The notes beneath the pieces were generated by a model. It was not told the DNA's origin. It made no database searches and saw nothing but the letters and a program-made list of their open reading frames with translations. A stretch of DNA of 64,000 nucleotides, from NCBI RefSeq assembly GCF_027853965.1, contig NZ_JAQGLB010000013.1, positions 62,001-126,000 of the forward strand. The letters are read 5' to 3'. Every line of letters starts with the position of its first letter. The stretch's first letter is position 1. Made by a program: the position numbers and the translations under genes. Positions 41,790 to 52,511 of this stretch are shown piece after piece. Source of the stretch: Saccharopolyspora indica (GTDB lineage Bacteria; Actinomycetota; Actinomycetes; Mycobacteriales; Pseudonocardiaceae).

Positions 41790-43463
41790 CTACCGGCGGA
41801 GCATCGCCAGCGTCGCCCCCGTCGAGGCCACGGCAAGGACCGCTTGGGCCACTGCGAACACCGTCCAGGCCGCGAACGCCACATCAGTCGCCCAGTAGCC
41901 GCCGCCGAGGTAGGTGAACTGGGCGCCGAGCAGCAGGGAACTCAGGATGAGCAGCACTTCGGGGCCGGAGTAGGCCACGACGACCGCACCGGCGAGGTCG
42001 CGCTCCTCCTGGTCGCCCACCTCGGTCAGCGCCACCACAGCGCACAGGCCACCGATGGACACCACCGGTAGCAGCGCGCCCAGCGCGCCGAGCCCGGCGA
42101 TGACGGTCGTGCTGCCGTACTCCAGCGGAAGTCCGGCGAACAGCAGCACGAACTGCACCGCCACCGCGCCCAGCACGACGTAGGCCAGCGGCCGCCTGGC
42201 CGGCGGCACGAGCCGCCTCCGGCGGAACACGCGGCGCAGCGGTGCCAGGCGGGATGCCACCGCAGCGGTGAAGGCGATGACCGCGAAGAAGTGCAACCAG
42301 GCCCAGACCGTCGCCTCGCCGTGCAGCGAGGTCAGCGCGTCGACCAGGAAGAACACGGTGGTGCCGACGACCAGGCCCGCACCGGTCGCCCCGCGCCCGC
42401 CATCGCGCTCCAACCACACCAGACCGGTCACGAGCAGGGCGAACCGGATCAGCAGGAACCCCAGCCCGAAGAAGCTCGACGCGGCGATCACCCCGGTGTA
42501 GGTGATCAAGGTGGTGGCCGAGGCAGCAGCGGCCGCGGCGTACAGGGCGTTCCGGTTGCGCAGCCAGCCGAGTCCGGCGACGCGGTCCTTCCAGTCCGGC
42601 GGCGTCGCCGACCGCTGTGCGGACCAGTCGAGCACCGACGCCATCCGCTCGGACCAGCTCCCGACGCCCGGCGGCGCGAGGACTTCCCGGAGTTCGCGTG
42701 CCAGCTCGGCGAGCGGCGTGCCACCGGCGTGCGCGGCGACGATGCTCAACGCCTGCGGCGATCCCGCGCACAGCGCGACGAGCTCGGCCACCGCTCGCGG
42801 TTCGCCGGTCAGCCGCTCTTCGCCGAGGGCCCGTGCGAGCAGTTCGCGGGACTCCGCTGCGCCGAGCGCGTCCAGCGGGAGCGAACGAGCGCCTCCGGCG
42901 ATCAGGCCGGTCAACTGGTTCCGGCTGGTGACCACGACGAACGCGGTGCTGCCTCCGGGCAGCAGCGGGCGGACCTGCGCCAGATCGCGCACGTCGTCGA
43001 GCACCACCAGCACCCGCTTCTTGGCCAGCAGCGTGCGATAGCGCCCGGCCACGTCAGCGGGAATCCGCGTTTCTCCCATCGCTTCCAGGAAGCTCCGCAG
43101 CACCTCGGTCGGGTTCACCGGCCAGTCCCCGGCATCCGAACCGCGCAGGTTCACGTACAGCTGCCCGTCCGGGAACTGCTGCGCGACCTGGTTCGCCCAG
43201 TGCACGGCCAGCGCCGTCTTGCCGACGCCCGGTGCTCCGGAGATCACCGCCACCCGCGCGGAGTCGCCCACCATCGCGTGCAGCGCCGCGAGTTCGTCGG
43301 CCTGACCGGCGAAAGTGGCGATGTCCGGCGGCAGTTGCCCCGGCGCCAACCGCTCCCCGGTCGACGTGGTGAAGTGGATGCCGCCGTGGACCGCGCCGAC
43401 CTGCGCGACCGGACCGTTGACCGTCCCGCTCTGCTCGTTGCGGGCCCCGGACTCCTCGACCAT
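41790..43463 (-). CDS. STAND (NB-ARC) ATPase with membrane-spanning C-terminal half
   Basis: The preferred start is ATG 43463 (GGGGTGG upstream); 557 residues. The N-terminal glycine pattern TVNGPVAQVGAVHGGIHF (about 13-30) recurs at the start of many actinomycete STAND proteins. NB-ARC: P-loop ISGAPGVGKTALA, Walker B RVLVVLDDV, VVTSRNQL, and the SPQALSIVAAHA helix. From about residue 310 on there is no TPR array but about nine hydrophobic segments with short charged links. It may be a membrane-acting signal or effector protein, possibly defence-related; no target is known. Divergent, with 70 bp between starts, from the FGGY kinase gene. Confidence 0.8.
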   Translation of the reverse strand: MVEESGARNEQSGTVNGPVAQVGAVHGGIHFTTSTGERLAPGQLPPDIATFAGQADELAALHAMVGDSARVAVISGAPGVGKTALAVHWANQVAQQFPDGQLYVNLRGSDAGDWPVNPTEVLRSFLEAMGETRIPADVAGRYRTLLAKKRVLVVLDDVRDLAQVRPLLPGGSTAFVVVTSRNQLTGLIAGGARSLPLDALGAAESRELLARALGEERLTGEPRAVAELVALCAGSPQALSIVAAHAGGTPLAELARELREVLAPPGVGSWSERMASVLDWSAQRSATPPDWKDRVAGLGWLRNRNALYAAAAAASATTLITYTGVIAASSFFGLGFLLIRFALLVTGLVWLERDGGRGATGAGLVVGTTVFFLVDALTSLHGEATVWAWLHFFAVIAFTAAVASRLAPLRRVFRRRRLVPPARRPLAYVVLGAVAVQFVLLFAGLPLEYGSTTVIAGLGALGALLPVVSIGGLCAVVALTEVGDQEERDLAGAVVVAYSGPEVLLILSSLLLGAQFTYLGGGYWATDVAFAAWTVFAVAQAVLAVASTGATLAMLRR

Positions 43464-43533
43464 GCCACCCCCATCACTTTCGCACGATCGTAGCGCCGGA
43501 AGATCGCCCAGCGGGCGTGGTAGATGTTTGTGC

Positions 43534-44985
43534 ATGGCACGACCAGCACTGATGTTGGGCATCGATGTGGGCACCACCGCCGTGAAGGTGGCCGCCTTCG
43601 AACTGGACGGCACCCTCGTCGCGGCGCACACCGCGGCGTACCCGATCCACCGCCCGCGGCCGGGCTGGGCCGAGCAGGACCCGATGGACTGGTGGCGGGG
43701 CTGCGCGGAGGGCATCCGGACCGTCCTCGCCGGACTGGGCGCGGCCGCGGTCCGCTCGATCGGCGTGGTCAGCCAGGTCAACACCCACGTCTTCACCGAC
43801 GACCGGCTGCGCCCGCTGGCCCCGGCGATCATCTGGCAGGACCAGCGCTGCGCCGAAGTCGCCCGCGAGCTCGACGACCGGCTGACCCCGGCGGACAAGA
43901 CCCGCATCTGGGGCGGCCCGATCGTGCTGGACGCCTCCTTCGTCGGTTCCCGCGCGGAGTGGTTCGCCCGCACCGAACCCGAGCTGTGGGCGCGGACGCG
44001 GTGGGTGCTGAGCCCCAAGGACTTCGTGATCGCCAAGCTCACCGGGCGGATCGCCACCGACCAGCTCTCCGCGGTCCGCGTCGCAGGCCCGACCGGCTAC
44101 CTCCGAGAGGCGGTCGAGCTGGTCGACGGCCTGCTGGGGAAGCTGCCGGAGATCGCCGCCCCCGAACTCGTGCTGGGGCCCGCGACCGAGCTCGGCGCCG
44201 AGGTCGTCGTGGGCACGATGGACGCCTACAGCGCGGTGTTCGGCACCCGCACCACCGAGTCGGGGCGCGGCATGGTCTCGTGCGGAACGTCGCTGGTCGT
44301 GGCGGGCGCGTCCGCCGAGTCGGTGCCGGTCGCGGAAGTCGTGAGCTTCCCGCCGAAGGACGGGCTGTTCGTGCACGCCGGGCCGACGCAGGCGGCCGGT
44401 GACGCACTGCGCTGGTGGTGCGGCGCTTCCGGGCTCGGCGTCGAGGAGGTGCTGGCGTCGGCGGAAGCGGGTGAGCCGGGTGTGATCTTCACGCCGCACC
44501 TGATGGGCGAGCGCGCACCGCTGTGGGATTCCGAGGTGCGCGGGAGCTTCTTCGGCCTCGATTCGGCGACCACGCGGGCAGATCTGTCCCGGGCGGTCCT
44601 GCAGGGCGTGGCCATGTCGGCGCGGCACGTGCTGGAGCCGGTGGAGCGCGCGTGCGGATTCCCGTTGCCGTCCTTGGCCTTCTCCGGCGGCGGCGCGCGC
44701 AGCGATCTGTGGACCCAGATCCACGCCGACGTCCTGCAGCGCCCGGTCGAGCGCCTGCGCGTGCACGACAGCGCAGTCCTCGGCGCAGCGCTGCTGGGAG
44801 CCGTGGGCACCGGCACCTACCCGGACATCGCCACCGCGGCGGCGGCAACGGTCGCGGTGGACCGCGTGTTCACCCCCGCTGCCGACGCCGACCGCCTGAA
44901 CCCGCTGTTCGAGGCCTACCGCGAGTCGCACGAAGCCCTGCGCGGCATCCACCGGCACCTCACCGCGTGGCGCAGCACGCCATGA
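43534..44985 (+). CDS. FGGY-family carbohydrate kinase (xylulokinase-like)
   Basis: 483 residues from ATG 43534. Phosphate motifs: LGIDVGTTAVKVAAFELDG at the N-terminus; WQDQRCAEVA; TMDAYSAVFGTRTTESGRGMVSCGTS, with the catalytic Asp in the MDA turn; and the adenosine motif LAFSGGGARSDLWTQIHADVLQRPV with DSAVLGAALLGA. Length suits xylulokinase or a related polyol or sugar kinase. No sugar transporter or isomerase neighbours, so the substrate is open. Weak ribosome site. Confidence 0.92.
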   Translation: MARPALMLGIDVGTTAVKVAAFELDGTLVAAHTAAYPIHRPRPGWAEQDPMDWWRGCAEGIRTVLAGLGAAAVRSIGVVSQVNTHVFTDDRLRPLAPAIIWQDQRCAEVARELDDRLTPADKTRIWGGPIVLDASFVGSRAEWFARTEPELWARTRWVLSPKDFVIAKLTGRIATDQLSAVRVAGPTGYLREAVELVDGLLGKLPEIAAPELVLGPATELGAEVVVGTMDAYSAVFGTRTTESGRGMVSCGTSLVVAGASAESVPVAEVVSFPPKDGLFVHAGPTQAAGDALRWWCGASGLGVEEVLASAEAGEPGVIFTPHLMGERAPLWDSEVRGSFFGLDSATTRADLSRAVLQGVAMSARHVLEPVERACGFPLPSLAFSGGGARSDLWTQIHADVLQRPVERLRVHDSAVLGAALLGAVGTGTYPDIATAAAATVAVDRVFTPAADADRLNPLFEAYRESHEALRGIHRHLTAWRSTP

Positions 44986-45009
44986 ACGCGTGCTGCGCCG
45001 CTGCGGGCG

Positions 45010-45675
45010 TCAGCCGCGGATCTTGACGTTCTCGATCTCCACCGGCAGGGCCGGTTCGCCGTCGCCGGGGTCGCCGTTCTCGCCCGGGACGATGCCGCCC
45101 GCGACGATCTCGTCCAGGACGTCCATCCCGCGCAGGACGCGGCCCAGCACGGTGTAGGCGGGCTTGATGTTGGCGTGCGAGTGGACGATGAAGAACTGGC
45201 TGCCGTTGGTGCCCGGCCCCTGGTTGCCCATCGCGATGGTGCCGCGCGGGTAGGTCTCGGCGCCGGTCACCTCGTCGGCGAACCGGTAGCCGGGGCCGCC
45301 CTTCTCCACCGACCAGATGTCCCCGCACTGCAGCACGCCGAGCCGCTCGGAATCCGTCAGCCGCCAGCAGCGGGACCGGTCGTAGAAGTCGCTGCGCGCC
45401 AGGTGCACGAGGTTGTGCACCGCGCACGGCGCGTTCGCGCGGTCCAGCTCGACCACGACGTCCCCGCGGTTGGTCTCGATCTCGGCCCGCACCGTGCCCC
45501 TGGCCTTCGCCTTCGGCTCGGGCGGATCGACCTCGCGGGCCGCCGGGTTGTCCGGGGTCGGGATGAACTCGCACGTCGTGCGGTGCGGCGGGCGCGGCGA
45601 CTCGGCCTGCGCGACGGAGACGGGGGTGGCGGCCAGCACGACCGCGAAGATTCCAGCGAACCAGCGCAACTTCAT
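45010..45675 (-). CDS. Secreted cyclophilin-type peptidyl-prolyl isomerase
   Basis: 221 residues from ATG 45675. Signal peptide MKLRWFAGIFAVVLAATPVSVAQAES. Cyclophilin core: TVRAEIETNRGDVVVELDRANAP, LVHLARSDFYDRSRCWRLTD (place of the usual FHRV Arg), VLQCGDIW (place of QGGD), TIAMGNQGPGTNGSQFFIVHSHA and YTVLGRVLRGMDVLDEI. The Arg and GSQFF are kept, and two extra Cys next to the active site could form a disulfide outside the membrane. Likely a folding helper for exported proteins. Convergent with the FGGY kinase gene. Confidence 0.92.
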   Translation of the reverse strand: MKLRWFAGIFAVVLAATPVSVAQAESPRPPHRTTCEFIPTPDNPAAREVDPPEPKAKARGTVRAEIETNRGDVVVELDRANAPCAVHNLVHLARSDFYDRSRCWRLTDSERLGVLQCGDIWSVEKGGPGYRFADEVTGAETYPRGTIAMGNQGPGTNGSQFFIVHSHANIKPAYTVLGRVLRGMDVLDEIVAGGIVPGENGDPGDGEPALPVEIENVKIRG

Positions 45676-45798
45676 GCGACGAACTTAATCACCCGCCCGG
45701 ACCCGCCACACCGGCGAACGGACGAGTCAGCGCGACGGCGGCCGGACTGAGGCGCTTCCACCCGGTCCCGGTTCCGGGGTGGGTTACGGTCGACGGCT

Positions 45799-47539
<1,741 letters not shown>

Positions 47540-47542
47540 GGT

Positions 47543-49459
47543 TCACAGCTCCTGGGCGATGCGCCGCCAGTGCTCCGCTCCTTCAGGGCTGTCCTGAGCA
47601 TCGGCGAGCGCAGCCGCGGCTTCCGCTGCCTTGTCGGCCATGCCTCGCGCCCGGAACTCCTCGTACGCCGACGTCAGGCCCTCGACCGCTGCACCACGAC
47701 GCTGGAGCCCGAGCAGAGCGCGACCGAGGTCGAGCTCGACGCGCGCCAGGTTCGGCTGTTCGCCGTGCTCGGCGAAGTAGCCGCGAGCCTCGGCCAGATC
47801 GCTCGCCGCCCGCTCGAACTCACCGAGGGCGCAGCGGTTCCGGCCGAAGTGCATGCGCAGCAGCGCCGTCGCGCGAGCCCGCTGCTCGACGTCCATCAGC
47901 GGAACGGCTTCGAGCGCGCGTTCCAGGTCCGCGAGGGCGGCCCGGCGATCACCACGCGACTCGTGCGCGAGTCCTCGCCACGTGTAGGAGCTTTCGATCC
48001 CGGGCTCGTACCCGGTGCGGATCGACAGCTCCACCTGCTCGTCGGCCTCGGCGTGATCGCCGCAGCGCTCGTGGAGTCCGGCGAGATCGCGGTGCAGCTG
48101 CCACTTCTCGCCCGCGGACACCTCGTGCTGGAGCGCGCCGCAGTAGGCATCGATCAGCTCGTTGCAGCGATGCGTCTGGTAGCCGAAGAACCACAGCGCC
48201 AGCGGGAAGACGCGGGACAGCTCGTCCTGCGGTCCGGCGGCGCCCGCGCGCATCGCCGCGATCAGGTTCGGCCACTCCAGCTCGATCTCCGCCCACGCCC
48301 GGCGGCCCGCGTCGAGGCCGCTGTACGCCGGTTCGACCGCGTCGTAGCACGCCTCGGCGCCCAGCGGCTTCGGCCGTCCTGAGATCACCTGGTCCAGCGC
48401 CACCTGCCTGCGCCAGTACCACGTGCGCGCGGTCTCCACCGTCGATGCGATCTCGACCGGAGACAAGGTCGTGCGCGCCTTGTCCTTCGCGTGTTCGCGG
48501 ATCAGCGAGTGGAACCGGAAGCGGTCACCGTTGAGCTGGATCACGTGCCGCCGGGCCAGCTCGCGGAGCAGCCGGCCCGCTTCCGCCTCCGCCAGGTCGA
48601 GGACCGCGGCCGCCACACCGATGCCGAAATCGGCACCCGGCAGCAGCGACAGCCGCGCGTACGCGAGCTTCTGGGCCTCGTTGAACTCCTGGTAGTCCAG
48701 CTCGAAGATCTTCAGCACCGGCCGCTCGCCGTCGCGCTCCAGCACCTCGTGCGGCTTCGCACGCCGGAGATCGGCCACGTAGTCGTGGGCCGGTTCGCCG
48801 TCGCCGAGCCGGAAACCGGCGATCGACAGCGCCAGCGGCAGGCCATCGCACACCTCGTGGATCGCGCTGAGCACCTCGGGCGAGAGCTCGCCCAGCTCGT
48901 CCCCGGCGAGCCGCTCGATCAGCTCCTTCGCGTGGTCGGCGCCGAATCCGGTCAGCTTCACCCTGGTGAAGCCGTACTGGCCCAGGCTGGGCAGCGACCG
49001 CCTCGACGTGACCAGGACGGCGGCGCTCGCGGAGTTGAACAGCAGCGGCTCGACCTGGTCCGCGCGCGCCACGTCGTCCAAGAACACCAGCGCCTTGCGC
49101 TCGACGAGAGCCGAGCGCAGCTTGGCGAACCGGTCCCCCGCCCGCGCCGGGATCTCCGCACCGCTGAGCCCGAGCTGGGCCAGCAGCGAACCGGCCACCG
49201 ACTCGGCCGTCTCGACGCTGTCCGGTTCGGAGCCGTTCACCTCGTGGAACAGGTGCGGGCCGGGGTAGAGATCGGCCAGTTCGGCGCAGGTCTTCAAGGC
49301 GAAGGTGGTCTTGCCGATGCCCTGCGGGCCGGTGATCAGCGTCAGCAGCGGCCCGCCGGACCTCGCCCGGGCCAGCACGCCCCGGAGTTCGTCCGCGCGG
49401 TCGACGAAAACCGTCGGCGGGACGGGCAGCGACCTGCTCACCGGGGGCTGTGCGCTCAC
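47543..49459 (-). CDS. STAND (NB-ARC) ATPase with TPR repeats
   Basis: The preferred start is GTG 49459 (AGAGGACG upstream; GTG 49489 possible); 638 residues. P-loop LITGPQGIGKTTFALKTC near 45, Walker B KALVFLDDVARADQV, AVLVTSRRSL, CDGLPLALSIAGF. A winged-helix-like region at 260-330 (ELARRHVIQLNGDRFRFHSLIREHA) is followed by TPR-like helices (about 400-630; LHERCGDHAEADEQVELS, ALADLERALEAV, FERAASDLAEARGYF). No DNA-binding or effector domain is seen, so a partner may carry it. Its stop is 3 bp from the end of the convergent phase-variable gene. Confidence 0.88.
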   Translation of the reverse strand: MSAQPPVSRSLPVPPTVFVDRADELRGVLARARSGGPLLTLITGPQGIGKTTFALKTCAELADLYPGPHLFHEVNGSEPDSVETAESVAGSLLAQLGLSGAEIPARAGDRFAKLRSALVERKALVFLDDVARADQVEPLLFNSASAAVLVTSRRSLPSLGQYGFTRVKLTGFGADHAKELIERLAGDELGELSPEVLSAIHEVCDGLPLALSIAGFRLGDGEPAHDYVADLRRAKPHEVLERDGERPVLKIFELDYQEFNEAQKLAYARLSLLPGADFGIGVAAAVLDLAEAEAGRLLRELARRHVIQLNGDRFRFHSLIREHAKDKARTTLSPVEIASTVETARTWYWRRQVALDQVISGRPKPLGAEACYDAVEPAYSGLDAGRRAWAEIELEWPNLIAAMRAGAAGPQDELSRVFPLALWFFGYQTHRCNELIDAYCGALQHEVSAGEKWQLHRDLAGLHERCGDHAEADEQVELSIRTGYEPGIESSYTWRGLAHESRGDRRAALADLERALEAVPLMDVEQRARATALLRMHFGRNRCALGEFERAASDLAEARGYFAEHGEQPNLARVELDLGRALLGLQRRGAAVEGLTSAYEEFRARGMADKAAEAAAALADAQDSPEGAEHWRRIAQEL

Positions 49460-49534
49460 GCTCGGCGTCCTCTCGTCGCATCGGTCCACTGATCACGACC
49501 CTATCTGTTCCGACTGCACGGCGTGAGCGGATCG

Positions 49535-50554
49535 CTACTGGCCAACAGCGCCGAGAAGCGCCCCGACGGCCTGCCCGACTCCGTCCCGCTGCCGCAACCG
49601 CGCCTGCATCTCGCCCAGCGCAGCTCTCGTGCGGCCGTCCTCGGCCAGGGCCTCGACCTGGCGGCGCACCGAACCGGAGAGCCGGTCGCCGAGGCCGAGC
49701 TGGACGAGGCACTGCGCGGTCGCCCGCTGCTCGGCGTTGCGCGGTGCCAGCAGCATCGGCACCGCCTCGGCGAGCGCCTCCTGCACCGAGTTCATCCCGC
49801 CGTGGGTGAGGAAGACGGCGGCCTCGGCGAGCAGTTCGCGCTGCGGCACCCACCGGTGGGCCACGACGTTGTGCGGCAGCGGGCCGAGTTCGGCGGGATC
49901 GACGTGCCCGGTCGCCATCACGACGGTCCAGCCGGTGCCGGTGAACTCCTCGACCACGCCGCGGAAGAACTTCGCCGTCCTGGCGAACACGGTGCCGGGC
50001 GAAACCAGCAGCAGCGGCCCGGATGTCCGCCGGCCGGTTCCGCCGCGCGGGCCCAGCAACGGGCCGACGAACCGGTACCGGGGCCCGTACCTGGGCCGTT
50101 CCGGTTGCAACTCGGGCAGGCTGTTCACCAGCACCGTGCCGCGCAGGCGCGGGGAACGGGCGTGCGTCGTGCTGAGCCAGGCGACCGGAATGCCCAGTTG
50201 CTCGGCGACTCTCGCCGTCGCGGGCACCGCCGGGTCCACGATCACCAGGTCCGGCCGGTCGGCCTCGAACTCACCGCGGCAGCGCCGGGCCACCGCGCGC
50301 AGCGCGCGCTTGCGCTGCCACCGCACCTCGGCCAGCCTGGCGAGCTGCCGCGGCCCCCAGCTCGGCGGCGACCACACCTCGGCATCGCGGTCGAGAGGCA
50401 CGTGCTCGGCCCCGGCACCGGTGATGCGCGGGGCGAATCGCGGGCCGGCGAGCATCCGCACCCGGGCACCGGTGGCGGCGAGTTCCGCGGCGACCGGGAG
50501 CATCGGGTTGACGTGCCCGAACGCCGAGTACGGCACGAAAGCGAATCCGGACAT
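49535..50554 (-). CDS. GT1-family glycosyltransferase (MGT/antibiotic glycosyltransferase-like)
   Basis: 339 residues from ATG 50554, behind GGAGAGG. N-terminal FAFVPYSAFGHVNPMLPVAAELAATGARVRML, with the conserved GH-x-NP; the C-terminal donor site WVPQRELLAEAAVFLTHGGMNSVQEALAEAVPMLLAP is the macrolide/UDP-glycosyltransferase signature. Slightly shorter than the usual 390-420, mainly in the linker. It would glycosylate a small molecule or lipid, for self-resistance or tailoring. A 69-residue small gene precedes it by 60 bp on the same strand. Confidence 0.9.
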   Translation of the reverse strand: MSGFAFVPYSAFGHVNPMLPVAAELAATGARVRMLAGPRFAPRITGAGAEHVPLDRDAEVWSPPSWGPRQLARLAEVRWQRKRALRAVARRCRGEFEADRPDLVIVDPAVPATARVAEQLGIPVAWLSTTHARSPRLRGTVLVNSLPELQPERPRYGPRYRFVGPLLGPRGGTGRRTSGPLLLVSPGTVFARTAKFFRGVVEEFTGTGWTVVMATGHVDPAELGPLPHNVVAHRWVPQRELLAEAAVFLTHGGMNSVQEALAEAVPMLLAPRNAEQRATAQCLVQLGLGDRLSGSVRRQVEALAEDGRTRAALGEMQARLRQRDGVGQAVGALLGAVGQ

Positions 50555-50614
50555 CCCACCTCTCCGCGAGCCCGAACGTGCTTTCTACCCCGCCGGGCCC
50601 GGGAAGTGCCAGCC

Positions 50615-50824
50615 TCAGGCGGCGGTGGTCTCCGCGGGCGGCAGGTTGCGGGCCTGCCAGAGGGCTTCCGCCGGGGGCTGGTTCCAGCGGGCGAGACCGA
50701 GGGATGCGTAGGTCTCGTCGAGGTTCCGGTAGATCTCGTCCAGGAAGGTGGCCGCCATCGCGCAGGTCAGCGACGGCTCGGCCGCGGACGGTTCCACCGC
50801 GTCGGCCTGCGATCGCGCTGCCAT
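50615..50824 (-). CDS. Small acidic protein of unknown function, upstream of glycosyltransferase
   Basis: 69 residues from ATG 50824, with GGGGAG directly before it. The sequence is helical in the middle (TFLDEIYRNLDETYASLGLARW) with a Pro/Ala tail (NQPPAEALWQARNLPPAETTAA). One Cys at residue 21. It shares direction and probably transcript with the glycosyltransferase. No family was recognised. It could be a small partner or peptide precursor; neither is shown. Confidence 0.55.
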   Translation of the reverse strand: MAARSQADAVEPSAAEPSLTCAMAATFLDEIYRNLDETYASLGLARWNQPPAEALWQARNLPPAETTAA

Positions 50825-51187
50825 CTCCCCACCACCTCTTCGGAACAACCGGTGCGCGAGGCCGACCGGCCTCGCCCGATTCGCACCGTAACCGCGAACA
50901 GCTCCCCACGTCAACAACCAAGTGACTTGGAAATAGCTGCGATATCGCCCCAATTAAGTGTCATTACCTGCTAAAACAGTGCATAAGTGAACTCGTGATA
51001 GCCAACATGTTCAGCTGACGACATCCCGCGGGAAGCCGCGCCGCACCCCACGGCCACGAGACCGCGACGTTCCGCTTGTCCGGACCCACAAGCCACGCAC
51101 CGAACTTCGTCGTTCAGCACAAACTCACCGCGCAGCCACCCGCCGTACCGTTCTCCGCAACGAACGCGTCCGGCCCGAAGGAGACCC
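50825..51187. other. Relatively AT-rich intergenic region
   Basis: A divergent region between two small genes. Bases 50905-51010 are clearly more A/T-rich than the surroundings and likely hold promoters. CCAAGTGACTTGG (50918-50930) is a perfect 13-bp dyad, 94 bp upstream of the 69-residue gene. No other gene is supported. Confidence 0.5.
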
Positions 51188-51316
51188 GTGCCGCTCCAGA
51201 CCGCGCAACGCACCACCGCGCCGCACGACCGCGCCCAGCCCCGCCCGGAACCGAAAGTCCCGCAGCCGCCCGCAGAACCGCACGACGAAGACCACGTCAT
51301 CCGCGGCTACGACTAG
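51188..51316 (+). CDS. 42-residue proline-rich peptide, interrupted locus beside IS
   Basis: GTG 51188 is preceded by GAAGGAGACCC, an excellent ribosome site. The peptide is basic and Pro/Gln-rich at the start (TAQRTTAPHDRAQPRPEPKV) and acidic at the end (EPHDEDHVIRGYD). Its TAG stop is part of the CTAG target of the IS element that begins at the next base, so its 3' context has been changed but the coding part seems intact. It looks like a precursor-type small peptide or small regulator; no family was recognised and no maturation enzyme lies beside it. Confidence 0.55.
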   Translation: MPLQTAQRTTAPHDRAQPRPEPKVPQPPAEPHDEDHVIRGYD

Positions 51317-51362
51317 AGCGTGTCTGACAAAGGTTGAGGGCTCAGGCTGGGAGTCTTGACGG

Positions 51363-52262
51363 GTGTCGCGGTTCCAGACGCTTTCGGATGCTCAGTGGTC
51401 GCTGATCGAGGGGATGTTGCCTCGCCCTACGGGCCGGCCAGGTCGGAAGTTCTCTGACGCTCGGCTGATGGTCGAGGGCATCATCTACCGGTACCGGTGC
51501 GGGATCGCGTGGCGTGACCTGCCGGACGTGTTCGGCCCCTGGCCGACGGTATGGACGTGGCACCGCCGGATGGCTGCCGACGGCACGTGGGATCGGATTC
51601 TCGCGAACCTGACGGCTGCCGCGGACGCGGCTGGGTTGGTCGATTGGTCGCTGTCCGTGGACTCAACGATCGCCCGTGCCCACCAGCACGCGACGAACAT
51701 AACCCGCCACACAGGGGGCTGGATCGAACTACAATAATCCACTCCTCGAGCGCCTGATCACGGCATTGGCCGATCTCGCGGCGGCCTATCGACGAAGATC
51801 CATCAACTCGTCGACGGCAACGGGTTGCCGCTGGTCACGTTGATCACTCCGGGGCAGGCGGGCGACTCGCCGATGTTCCTGCCGCTGATGGCGCAGCTGC
51901 GCGTTACTCGCGAAACAGGCCGGCCGCGAACTCGACCAGATGCGGTCCGCGGCGACAAGGCCTACTCGTCCCGTGCGATCCGCTCACACCTGCGATCACG
52001 CGGCATCAAGGCCGTGATCCCCGAGCCCGCCGACCAGAAGGGCCACCGCAAGCGCCGCGGATCACGCGGCGGCAGGCCCGTCGCACTCGATGCCGCCGAC
52101 TATCGGAACCGCAACGTCATCGAACGCCGCTACTGCCACCTCAAGCAGTGGCGCGGACTTGCCACTCGCTACGACAAATACGCCATCGTGTACCGCTCCG
52201 CCGTCGTCCTCAACGCGGTCATCGCCTGGACGCGGGCGTTACTTGATGCTGTTGCCGGCTAG
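51363..52262 (+). pseudogene. IS5-family DDE transposase, broken by an in-frame TAA
   Basis: One frame runs from GTG 51363 to 52262, with a single TAA at 51735-51737 (codon 125). Codons before it end ELQ and codons after it continue S-T-P-R-A-P-D-H-G-I-G-R-S-R-G-G-L-S-T-K-I-H, a stretch normally continuous in this family, often with E-S after the Q. A GAA-to-TAA change would explain it. DDE residues are present: D100 (SLSVDSTIARAHQHA), D198 (RGDKAYSSRAIR) and E254 (RNVIERRYCHLKQWR). No shift of frame is needed, so it is a nonsense copy and not a programmed frameshift. Confidence 0.85.
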
Positions 52263-52289
52263 GACCATCACCGCCCTACCATTGGGATC

Positions 52290-52511
52290 ATGGGCGATCT
52301 TGAAGCGCTTGACCGCGAGGAACTCGTGCAAATCGTGCGGCGACTCCAAGAAGCGGAGGGAAGTGAGCGGGAGCAGGAGCGACTGCTCGAAGTGCTGCAG
52401 GCAAACGTCCCGGACCCGCATGTGTCCGACCTGATCTACTGGCCCATGTCTACGCTCGCGCCCGAAGAGATCGTTGACCGCGCCTTGGCCTACAAACCCT
52501 TCACGCTCTAA
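52290..52511 (+). CDS. Bacteriocin (colicin/pyocin-type) immunity-like protein carried by the IS
   Basis: 73 residues from ATG 52290; the ribosome site is weak. REELVQIVRRLQEAEGSEREQERLLEVLQANVPDPHVSDLIYWP matches the Im-protein layout: two helices, then SDLIYWP in place of the SDLIYYP toxin-contact motif, then EEIVDRALAYKPF. Length suits the colicin-E immunity family (about 85). Known members inhibit a nuclease toxin by tight binding. No toxin gene is adjacent, and the gene lies within the IS ends, so it moves with the element. Confidence 0.7.
   Translation: MGDLEALDREELVQIVRRLQEAEGSEREQERLLEVLQANVPDPHVSDLIYWPMSTLAPEEIVDRALAYKPFTL

Noticed and set aside
51363-52262. Programmed frameshift transposase
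   Set aside because: Both parts are in the same frame and are separated only by a TAA codon.
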